Origin: Dongia sedimenti | Lineage (GTDB): Bacteria; Pseudomonadota; Alphaproteobacteria; Dongiales; Dongiaceae | Length of the DNA: 64,000 nucleotides | NCBI GenBank assembly: GCA_030715195.1 | Contig: JAUYVI010000004.1 | Span: 644,845-708,844, forward strand | Direction of reading: 5' to 3' | Shown: positions 58,135-64,000 of the stretch, piece by piece | Layout: every line of letters begins with the position of its first letter | Numbering within the stretch: position 1 is the first letter of the stretch | The notes under the pieces: generated by a model | Databases searched by the model: none | What the model saw: the letters and a program-made list of their open reading frames with translations, nothing else | Told to the model about the DNA's origin: nothing | Made by a program: the position numbers and the translations under genes

Positions 58135-58818
58135 ATGAATATCAAACGTTTAGCCCTGCTGACTTTTGCCGCGACCGCGCTCGCCACGGCGGCGCTGGCG
58201 GATGGTCCCGGCGGCGGCCACGGCGGCTTCCTGAAGTCGGCCGATCTCAACAAGGACGGCGTGATCGACCAGACCGAGTTCCAGACCACCCGCGACAAGT
58301 GGTTTGCCGACCTCGACGCCAACAAGGACGGCTTCGTCAGCGCCGACGAGCTCAAGGCCTTCGGCGACAAGATGCACGCCGAATGGGCGAAGAAGCACGG
58401 CGACCAGGCCGCGAACCAGCCGGACTCGGACAAGATGGGCGGCAAGCACGGCGACTTCTCCCAGCGCATCCTGAAGCGGGTCGATACCGACAAGGACGGG
58501 AAGATTTCCAAGGCCGAGTTCGATGCCGAAGGTACGAAACTGTTCGCGCGCTTGGATGAGAACAGCGACGGCAAGATCGCGAGCGACGAGATGCCACAGC
58601 GGCATATGGCGCGCTTCGGCGGCCAGATGTTCGACCGCATCGATGCGGACAAGGACGGCAAGGTGACCAAGAGCGAGTTCCAGGCCGCCGGCGAGAAGAT
58701 GTTCCAGCGGATGGACAAGAACGGCGACGGCATCATCGAGAAGAACGAGATGTCGGGGCCGCGCGGCGACCAGGGCGACATGCCGCCGCCGGCCGGTGCA
58801 GAGGCGCCGACACCGTAA
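58135..58818 (+). CDS. Exported calcium-binding protein with six EF-hands
   Basis: 227-aa periplasmic protein: signal peptide (about 1-22, ending AALA) and six EF-hand loops, DLNKDGVIDQTE, DANKDGFVSADE, DTDKDGKISKAE, DENSDGKIASDE, DADKDGKVTKSE and DKNGDGIIEKNE, in three pairs. Each has Asp/Asn at positions 1, 3 and 5, Gly at 6 and Glu at 12, so all should bind calcium. AAGGA precedes the ATG at 58135. A GGGGC...GCCCC hairpin (58099-58117) lies just upstream in the leader. Next to it is an ECF sigma/CnrX-like sensor set, which may share control. Confidence 0.9.
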   Translation: MNIKRLALLTFAATALATAALADGPGGGHGGFLKSADLNKDGVIDQTEFQTTRDKWFADLDANKDGFVSADELKAFGDKMHAEWAKKHGDQAANQPDSDKMGGKHGDFSQRILKRVDTDKDGKISKAEFDAEGTKLFARLDENSDGKIASDEMPQRHMARFGGQMFDRIDADKDGKVTKSEFQAAGEKMFQRMDKNGDGIIEKNEMSGPRGDQGDMPPPAGAEAPTP

Positions 58819-58831
58819 GCTTTCGGTCGCC

Positions 58832-58856
58832 GGAAATTGATGGAGCTTTGACGTAT
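58832..58856 (+). promoter_or_regulatory. ECF-type promoter upstream of the sigma factor gene
   Basis: GGAAA, a 15-base spacer and CGTAT, in the style of ECF sigma promoters, 64 bases before the chosen ATG. Autoregulation is common for such sigma factors. The spacer is one base shorter than usual. Confidence 0.4.
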
Positions 58857-58919
58857 CGCGATGGCGGGTGCTCGGTTCATAATCGGAGTCATGCAGTGTT
58901 CGACAATTCCCTTGCAGTG

Positions 58920-59507
58920 ATGCCGAGAATGGATCTGGCCGAGCGCCCGCCGCGCGAGTTCACGGCGGAAAACAGCGACGATGGGTTGCTCTCGCGGATC
59001 GCGGAGGGCGACCGCCGTGCCTTTGCGCAGCTGATGGATCGTCACATCGACCGGGCGCACGGCTTGGCGAAGCGCGTTCTCGGCAACAAGAGCGACGCCG
59101 AAGACGTGGTCCAGGACGCGTTCCTGAAGGTCTGGCAGAAGGCGGGGCAATGGCAGCCGGGTCGCGCGCAATTCTCCACCTGGCTCTATCGCGTGGTGGT
59201 GAACCGCTGCCTCGACCTGAAGCGCAAGCCGGTCAACACCGCGCTCGACAACGTGGCCGAGCAGAGCGACGACCGGCCCGATGCCTATGAGGATATCGCC
59301 GCGCGGCAACGCCAGGCGGAGATCGCGGCGGCGGTTGCCAATCTGCCCGAGCGGCAGCGGACCGCGGTCGCCTTGAGCTACACCGCTGGCTTGAGCAATG
59401 CCCAGGCGGCGGAGACGATGGAGATTTCGGTGAAAGCGTTCGAATCGCTCCTGGTGCGGGCGAAACGCGAGCTGCGGGGGCGGCTCGCCGGGGATGGAGA
59501 GGAATGA
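58920..59507 (+). CDS. ECF-family RNA polymerase sigma factor
   Basis: Extracytoplasmic-function sigma factor, about 195 aa. Region 2 (RAFAQLMDRHIDRAHGLAKR, DAEDVVQDAFLKVWQK, FSTWLYRVVVNRCLD) and region 4 (LPERQRTAVALSYTAG, NAQAAETMEISVKAFESLLVRAKREL) are intact, with no C-terminal extension. Start uncertain: ATG 58920, ATG 58929 or TTG 58848, none with a good ribosome site; the last would overlap the putative promoter. It overlaps a membrane protein gene that probably encodes its anti-sigma factor. Confidence 0.92.
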   Translation: MPRMDLAERPPREFTAENSDDGLLSRIAEGDRRAFAQLMDRHIDRAHGLAKRVLGNKSDAEDVVQDAFLKVWQKAGQWQPGRAQFSTWLYRVVVNRCLDLKRKPVNTALDNVAEQSDDRPDAYEDIAARQRQAEIAAAVANLPERQRTAVALSYTAGLSNAQAAETMEISVKAFESLLVRAKRELRGRLAGDGEE

Positions 59508-59860
59508 CCATGGGACATGAAGAGAGATTCGAGGCCGACCTGCGGGCGGCCTTGGCGCCCGAGCCGGCCAGCCTCGCCCTCCGTCAGCGCGTGCTGGCGC
59601 AGGCGACGCAGGAGAGCCGCAGTGGCAAGGGCGCGCGGGCGGGCTGGCTCGCGGCCTTGGATCCGCGCAGCTGGCGCTTGCTGGAGCTGGGTTCGCTGGC
59701 CGCGGCGGCATCGCTGGCAGTCGGGATCTTCGCCGGCGCGAGCGGGCTGTTGCCCGACACCGCGACGGTGACGACGGTGGCCGGCAACGACAGCAACACG
59801 GTGGACCTGGTGGCGCTCGCCTATGACGACGGCGGCGGCATCGCGGGAGACATGCAATGA
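59504..59860 (+). CDS. Putative membrane anti-sigma factor
   Basis: 118-aa protein: a cytosolic N-terminal part (about 1-58) rich in charged helices (RFEADLRAALAPEPASLALRQRVLAQA), one membrane helix (about 62-84) and a short periplasmic tail. The layout, and ATGA overlaps with the sigma gene before and the CnrX-like gene after, fit the role of a CnrY-type anti-sigma factor. No zinc-binding HxxxCxxC motif is present. Role inferred from position. Confidence 0.65.
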   Translation: MTMGHEERFEADLRAALAPEPASLALRQRVLAQATQESRSGKGARAGWLAALDPRSWRLLELGSLAAAASLAVGIFAGASGLLPDTATVTTVAGNDSNTVDLVALAYDDGGGIAGDMQ

Positions 59861-60360
59861 CGATCTCCGGCGCGGGCGCGAAGTGGCTGATCGGCGTCGC
59901 CGCGGTCTCGCTCTGCATCAACCTGTTCCTGGTCGGGCTGATGGCCGGGCATTGGATCTACGGTCCGGGCTTCCTCGGCCGGGGCGGTCCCGACGGACCG
60001 CGCCGCGGGATCGAGGCGATGATCGCCGGCGTGCCCGAGGATCTCCGCCCGATGATCAAGCAGAAGTTCGACGCGGCCAAACCGCAATTCCAGGCGCAGC
60101 GCGAGCAGATTCGTACCGTGCGCGACAAGCTGGCCGCAGCGGCGGAAGCCGATCCTTTCGATCCCGCCGCATTCGACCAGGCGTTCGGCGAGTTCCAGCA
60201 GGCGATGGACGGCATGGGCGCGATCGCGCACCAGACCATCCGCGAGATCCTGCCGCAGATCCCGGCCGCGCAAAGAAAGCAGCTGGTGGAGAAGTGGTCG
60301 AAGCGCTGGGGCAAGGGTCCCGACGGCCCGCCGCCCCCGCCGCCGGGTGAGGAGCCGTGA
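59857..60360 (+). CDS. CnrX-like periplasmic metal sensor/chaperone
   Basis: 167-aa protein with one N-terminal membrane helix (about 8-30) and a periplasmic four-helix region (about 60-150: GVPEDLRPMIKQKFDAAKP, REQIRTVRDKLAAAAEADPF, FDQAFGEFQQAMDG, AAQRKQLVEKW) of the heavy-metal-resistance/CpxP-CnrX type, then a Pro-rich end. It has few His or Cys ligands, so which metal, if any, it binds is open. It likely senses an envelope signal for the ECF sigma/anti-sigma pair. Its stop lies 1 base before the convergent response regulator gene. Confidence 0.8.
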   Translation: MTISGAGAKWLIGVAAVSLCINLFLVGLMAGHWIYGPGFLGRGGPDGPRRGIEAMIAGVPEDLRPMIKQKFDAAKPQFQAQREQIRTVRDKLAAAAEADPFDPAAFDQAFGEFQQAMDGMGAIAHQTIREILPQIPAAQRKQLVEKWSKRWGKGPDGPPPPPPGEEP

Positions 60361-60361
60361 T

Positions 60362-60994
60362 CTAAGCCGACTTCCGCTCGACCGCGAATTTCACCAGGGC
60401 GGCGCTGGTGCGGATGCGGAGCTTGCTCTTCAGGAGACCCGCGGCGTTGGCGACCGTCTTGTAGGTGACGCCGAGATCGGCCGCTATCTCGGCCAGGCTC
60501 TTGCCGTCGCCGAGCCCGTCGAGGATCGCCTTCTCGCGCTCACCCAATTCGGCAAGGCCCGGTGTTTCCGGCTGCAACTGCGTCAAGGCCAGGGCCTGTG
60601 CGACAGTCTGGCCGAGATAGACCTCGCCCTCCAGCACCTTGTCGATCGCGGTCAGGATCGCCGCCGGATCGTCGTTCTTCGTGACATAACCCTTCGCGCC
60701 CTTGGCGAGCGCCCGCGAGACCCTCCCGGAATCCCCATACATGCTGAGGATGATGATGCGCACCGGCGCATTGTCGGCCACCAGTTGCGGCATCAGGTCG
60801 AGCCCGTTGCCGTCGGGAAGATCGAGATCGAGCAGCAGGATATCGGGTCGATGCCGCTTGTTGAGCTCGAGCGCAGCTAGGCCGCGGTCGGCTTCCTGGA
60901 GATCGAAATTCCTGCGCTGCGCCAGGAGACGTCGGCAGCCCGCGCGGATCAGCGGATGATCCTCGACCAACAGGATCCGCGTGGTCTCAGGCAT
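60362..60994 (-). CDS. NarL/LuxR-type response regulator
   Basis: DNA-binding response regulator, 210 aa. Receiver (about 5-120) with Asp in LLLDLDLPDGNG and the lysine in KGYVTKND; C-terminal LuxR helix-turn-helix (about 145-205: LGEREKAILDGLGDGKSLAEIAADLGVTYKTV in part, then LRIRTSAALVKFAV). ATG at 60994 (MPETTRILLVEDHP) gives the normal start; the frame is open further. It overlaps the histidine kinase gene by 8 bases and is its cognate partner. Confidence 0.93.
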   Translation of the reverse strand: MPETTRILLVEDHPLIRAGCRRLLAQRRNFDLQEADRGLAALELNKRHRPDILLLDLDLPDGNGLDLMPQLVADNAPVRIIILSMYGDSGRVSRALAKGAKGYVTKNDDPAAILTAIDKVLEGEVYLGQTVAQALALTQLQPETPGLAELGEREKAILDGLGDGKSLAEIAADLGVTYKTVANAAGLLKSKLRIRTSAALVKFAVERKSA

Positions 60995-62390
60995 GGACCA
61001 CCGTGCCGAAGATCGGCATGTCAGCCTCGTGCGCAACCGTCGTCGCCTGCGCCGTTTCCGCGCGCGGCCATGGGATCGTGGCTTCGATCACGGTGCCGGA
61101 TTCCGCGCCGTTTGCGACCGATAGCTTTCCACCCAGCCGGCGGACGCGCTCACTCATGCCGAGCAGGCCGAAGCCCATGTGGAAACCGGCGGGCAGGCCG
61201 CGCCCATCGTCGCGGATCGCGACCACGAGCGCGCCGTTTCGGACGGCGAGTGCCACCTCGACGGTCTCCGCCTGGGCGTGGCGCGACGCATTCACCAGGC
61301 CCTCCTGCACCATCCGGTAGATGGTGAGCGCGGATTCCTCGGTGGCGCCGTCGATCTCGTCTTCGATCGTGAGCAACCAGGTGATGCCGCGATGCCGCTC
61401 GGCCCAGGCATCGACCAGGTCGCCGATCGACTCGCTCAAGCGGGCATGGGCGAGCGAGCCCGGGCGCAGGCGATCCAGCATCCGGTAGTTCTGCTTCTGG
61501 ATATCGTCGATCATCCCGGACATGGCGGCCGCGTGCTGGCCGATCGCCGCCGGATCCTGCGTCTCGCGGATCAAGGCGAGCTCGGTGCGGATGCCGAACA
61601 GGGTCGCGCCGAAATCGTCGTGCAGCTCGCGGGCGATCTCGCGCCGCTCGGATTCCTGCACCATGATCAGCTTGTCGATCAGCAGCCGGTTGTCGCTGCG
61701 CGCCTGGTCGAGCGATTGCGCCAGGGCGTTGAACCGCTCGCCGATGCTTTGCAGCTCGGAGACGCGCGACCGTCCGATCGGCGCGAACTCGCCGCGACCC
61801 AGACGGTCGAGCCCGCCGGACAGCGCCTGCATCGGCCGCGCCACCAGCCGCGCGGTCCAGAGCAAGGCGGCGAGGATCAGCACCGAGGCGCCGGCGAGCA
61901 GGCCGACCAGGAACACCAACTCCGCCCAGACCTCGCCGATCTCGTCGAGCGGATTGCCGACCAGGATGATCTCACCCCGTTCGGCGCCATGGATCATGAC
62001 CGGATAGGTCTCGACCGGACGTTCTGCGGGAAAGAGATCGATGAACCATTGCGGCGCGTCGAGGCGCGGCGTCTCGGCATGCCAGAGCGGCGGGGTGCCG
62101 CCCAGGGTCTCGGTCGCCAGATAGAAGAACTGCACATGGCGCACCGAGGCGAGATTGCCGACCAGGTGCCGGATTTCCGCATCGGGATTGGGCGTCTCGC
62201 CGAGGCTTCTGACCGCATAGCCGATCAGCACGCGGCCGGTCTGCATGCCGGAGCGCGTCTCTTCGGCAATGCGCTCTCCCGATCCGGCGAGCAGGACCGT
62301 GACTGCAACGGCCAGCATCGCCGGCAGGATCAGCATCGGGATCAGGATCAGGCGCGCGCGGATCGACTGAAGTCGGGCGAGGCTTCGCAT
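60987..62390 (-). CDS. NarX/UhpB-type sensor histidine kinase
   Basis: Membrane sensor of 467 aa. Two membrane helices (about 15-35 and 155-180) flank a periplasmic domain (about 36-154); a HAMP linker (ARPMQALSGGLDRLGRGEF) follows, then HisKA_3 with the phospho-histidine in EIARELHDDFG and a HATPase with EGLVNASRHA, RDDGRGL and GFGLLGMSERV. ATG at 62390 has GAGGA 8 bases upstream; the frame is open up to 62600 without support. Signal unknown; context hints at alcohol or quinone metabolism. Confidence 0.92.
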   Translation of the reverse strand: MRSLARLQSIRARLILIPMLILPAMLAVAVTVLLAGSGERIAEETRSGMQTGRVLIGYAVRSLGETPNPDAEIRHLVGNLASVRHVQFFYLATETLGGTPPLWHAETPRLDAPQWFIDLFPAERPVETYPVMIHGAERGEIILVGNPLDEIGEVWAELVFLVGLLAGASVLILAALLWTARLVARPMQALSGGLDRLGRGEFAPIGRSRVSELQSIGERFNALAQSLDQARSDNRLLIDKLIMVQESERREIARELHDDFGATLFGIRTELALIRETQDPAAIGQHAAAMSGMIDDIQKQNYRMLDRLRPGSLAHARLSESIGDLVDAWAERHRGITWLLTIEDEIDGATEESALTIYRMVQEGLVNASRHAQAETVEVALAVRNGALVVAIRDDGRGLPAGFHMGFGLLGMSERVRRLGGKLSVANGAESGTVIEATIPWPRAETAQATTVAHEADMPIFGTVVHA

Positions 62391-62459
62391 GACGTTCGTC
62401 CTCGAGAAAATATCGCCTGAGAGTAAGACGGTTCGCGCCGTCGCGCCTAGCCAAAGCCG

Positions 62460-62489
62460 TCGGGAGAAAGTCCCGAGATGTCCGGGACT
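62460..62489. promoter_or_regulatory. Overlapping inverted repeats in the kinase/beta-propeller gap
   Basis: Two perfect inverted repeats overlap: TCGGGA-gaaag-TCCCGA (62460-62476) and AGTCCCG-agatgtc-CGGGACT (62469-62489). They lie in the 200-base divergent region between the kinase gene and the beta-propeller gene, about 100 bases from the latter. This is a plausible binding site for the adjacent NarL-type regulator. A separate GC hairpin, GCCGCG-cggg-CGCGGC, lies at 62505-62520. Confidence 0.6.
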
Positions 62490-62590
62490 AATGGAATTTG
62501 CGAAGCCGCGCGGGCGCGGCTCATAGTGGCTTCGCCGATGGATTGCCGCGAAAAACGCGAAATCCACCTTTAGGATGAGAGGGTTGGCCG

Positions 62591-63562
62591 ATGCGCGCAA
62601 GATGGATGATGACCGGCTTGGCCGTCGCGGTGGCGGGGCTGATGCCGACCGGGGCCTCGGCCTTCACCGCCTATGTCTCGAACGAGAAGGGCAACACGGT
62701 CAGCGTGATCGACCTCGACAAGATGGAGGTGACCGCGACCGTGCCGGTGGGCGAGCGCCCGCGCGGCATCACCATGAGCAAGGACGGAAAGCACGTCTAT
62801 ATCTGCACCAGCGACGCGGACCACATCGAGGTGCTGGACACCGACACGCTGAAAGTGCTGCGCACCCTGCCGAGCGGCCCGGATCCCGAACTCTTCACCC
62901 TGTCGCCCGACGGCAAGACGCTCTACGTCGCCAATGAGGACAACAACATGGTGACCGTGCTCGACGTCGAGGCCGGCGATGTCGCCGGCGAGATCGCGGT
63001 CGGCACCGAGCCCGAGGGCATGGGTGTCAGCCCCGACGGCAAATGGCTGGTGAACACCTCCGAGACCACCAGCATGGCGCATTTCATCGACACCGCGACG
63101 CTCGAGGTGGTGGACAGCGTGCTGGTCGACACCCGCCCGCGCTTCGCCGCCTTCACGCCGGACGGATCCAAGGTCTGGGTCTCGTCCGAAGTCGGCGGCA
63201 CCGTGGCGGTGATCGACGTCGCGACGCGCAAGATCCTGCACAAGGTCGAGTTCGCGGTGCAGGGATTGCGCAAGGAGACCATCCAGCCGGTCGGCATCTC
63301 GATCACGCCGGACGGCAAGACCGTGTTCGTGGCTCTTGGGCCTGCCAACCGGGTCGCGGTCATCGATGCCGCAAGCTTCGAGGTGAAGGATTACCTGCTG
63401 GTCGGCCAAAGGGTCTGGCAGCTGGCGCTGACGCCTGACGCGAAGACCCTGCTCAGCGCCAACGGCGAATCCAACGACGTCTCGGTGATCGATGTCGAAT
63501 CGCTCAAGGTCGTGAAATCAATTCCCGTGGGCGAGCTGCCCTGGGGCGTGGCGATCAAGTAA
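62591..63562 (+). CDS. Periplasmic YVTN-repeat beta-propeller protein
   Basis: 323-aa exported seven-bladed propeller. Signal peptide (about 1-24, ending GASA), then repeats such as AYVSNEKGNTVSVIDLD, YVANEDNNMVTVLDVE and VSSEVGGTVAVIDVA. It matches the type known as PQQ-dependent catabolism-associated beta-propeller, found with quinoprotein alcohol dehydrogenases and an ABC exporter (family knowledge from memory). The divergent NarL-type system fits such a locus. The expected dehydrogenase and transporter would lie beyond the window end. Confidence 0.88.
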   Translation: MRARWMMTGLAVAVAGLMPTGASAFTAYVSNEKGNTVSVIDLDKMEVTATVPVGERPRGITMSKDGKHVYICTSDADHIEVLDTDTLKVLRTLPSGPDPELFTLSPDGKTLYVANEDNNMVTVLDVEAGDVAGEIAVGTEPEGMGVSPDGKWLVNTSETTSMAHFIDTATLEVVDSVLVDTRPRFAAFTPDGSKVWVSSEVGGTVAVIDVATRKILHKVEFAVQGLRKETIQPVGISITPDGKTVFVALGPANRVAVIDAASFEVKDYLLVGQRVWQLALTPDAKTLLSANGESNDVSVIDVESLKVVKSIPVGELPWGVAIK

Positions 63563-63574
63563 GGGGAGAGGATG

Positions 63575-63916
63575 ATGCGCCTGGCAATGACGGTCTTCGC
63601 GATCCTGCTGGTGGCGGCGGGCACGGCTTATGCCGCCAAGGGAACGCGCTTCTGGAACCTGACCCATGCCGAGATCGACAGCCTCCAGCTGGCGCCGGCG
63701 GGCAGCACGGAATTCGGCGAGAACCTCTGCCTCCAGGACGACGACAAGTCGGTGGAATCCGACGAGCGCCTGCAGGTCACCGGCGTGAAGAGCGGCACCT
63801 ACGACGCCAAGATCCACGATGTGAAGGGCCGCTCCTGCTCGGCCAGGAACATCCAGGTCGAGGAAGGCAAGGTGTTCTCGATCTCGGAGAAAGAGCTGGT
63901 CGACTGCAAGGAGTAG
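63575..63916 (+). CDS. Small exported protein downstream of beta-propeller
   Basis: 113-aa protein with a signal peptide (ending AYA, about residue 20). The mature part begins KGTRFWNLTHAEIDSLQLAP and has three cysteines (LCLQDDD, RSCSARN, VDCKE) that could bind a metal or form a disulfide. I recognise no family with certainty. GGGGAG fits ATG at 63575 best; ATG at 63572 is also possible. It is 12 bases after the beta-propeller gene and surely co-transcribed. The remaining 84 bases to the window end hold no gene that I can see. Confidence 0.75.
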   Translation: MRLAMTVFAILLVAAGTAYAAKGTRFWNLTHAEIDSLQLAPAGSTEFGENLCLQDDDKSVESDERLQVTGVKSGTYDAKIHDVKGRSCSARNIQVEEGKVFSISEKELVDCKE

Positions 63917-64000
63917 GTTTCACCCGCGAAGGCGGACCATCCACGCGTTGCCTGCCCGGAGCGGAGTACGGCCCGCATCGGAAAGAACGCGTTCCCTGAC

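Overview
The window is a GC-rich, densely coded chromosomal segment of an alphaproteobacterium. The evidence is gene order and content: ahcY next to a DivL-type tyrosine pseudo-kinase, then tsaE-amgK-murU-addB-addA-trxA; pyrF-trpF-trpB-trpA-accD-folC; aroK-aroB; aerobic cobaltochelatase cobS/cobT near a J-domain gene and bolA; and xerD. A Rhodospirillales-like member is my best guess, but the order cannot be fixed from the sequence alone. I see no rRNA, tRNA, CRISPR array, prophage or complete insertion sequence. No gap exceeds about 215 bases, so there is no large non-coding region.

Layout. 1-4.0 kb: SAH hydrolase, a terminator, the DivL-like kinase and a palindromic intergenic repeat. 4-14.4 kb: a ferredoxin-NADP reductase, divergent from a tight operon for t6A tRNA modification (tsaE), MurNAc recycling (amgK, murU), AddAB recombination nuclease and thioredoxin. 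14.4-18.6 kb (minus strand): an exported caspase-like/formylglycine-enzyme-fold fusion, a non-pyrrolysine trimethylamine-methyltransferase-family protein with a perfect 20-bp operator, and a trypsin-like lipoprotein. 18.8-26.2 kb: pyrimidine, tryptophan, malonyl-CoA and folate genes in one overlapping run, ending with an SDR. 26.3-31.2 kb: accessory envelope and metabolic genes (PEP-CTERM protein, acyltransferase, fatty acid hydroxylase, Sel1/SPOR protein, dienelactone hydrolase).

31.3-37.5 kb is the most striking part. It is a six-gene operon encoding a complete stressosome (RsbR, RsbS, RsbT and an RsbX-like phosphatase) fused by overlap to two large hybrid histidine kinases, behind a promoter resembling the EcfG general-stress consensus. 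Three consecutive genes carry RsbT-type ATPase domains. No sigma-B-type factor is present, so output probably runs through phosphotransfer.

37.5-49.1 kb: an MFS transporter and TetR regulator with a shared operator, an Rsm22/METTL17-like ribosome assembly factor, cobS/cobT, a lipoprotein, a lytic transglycosylase, an epoxide-hydrolase-like enzyme, a J-domain protein, BolA and an RHH protein. 49.1-58.0 kb: aroK-aroB-CorC-DUF2889 on the minus strand, then an exported protein, XerD, malyl-CoA lyase and AccA. 58.1-60.4 kb: a six-EF-hand protein next to an ECF sigma / membrane anti-sigma candidate / CnrX-like periplasmic sensor set. 60.4-63.9 kb: a NarL-type two-component system divergent from a periplasmic YVTN beta-propeller and a small exported protein, with a marked inverted repeat between them. 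This is probably the edge of a PQQ/alcohol oxidation locus that continues beyond the window.
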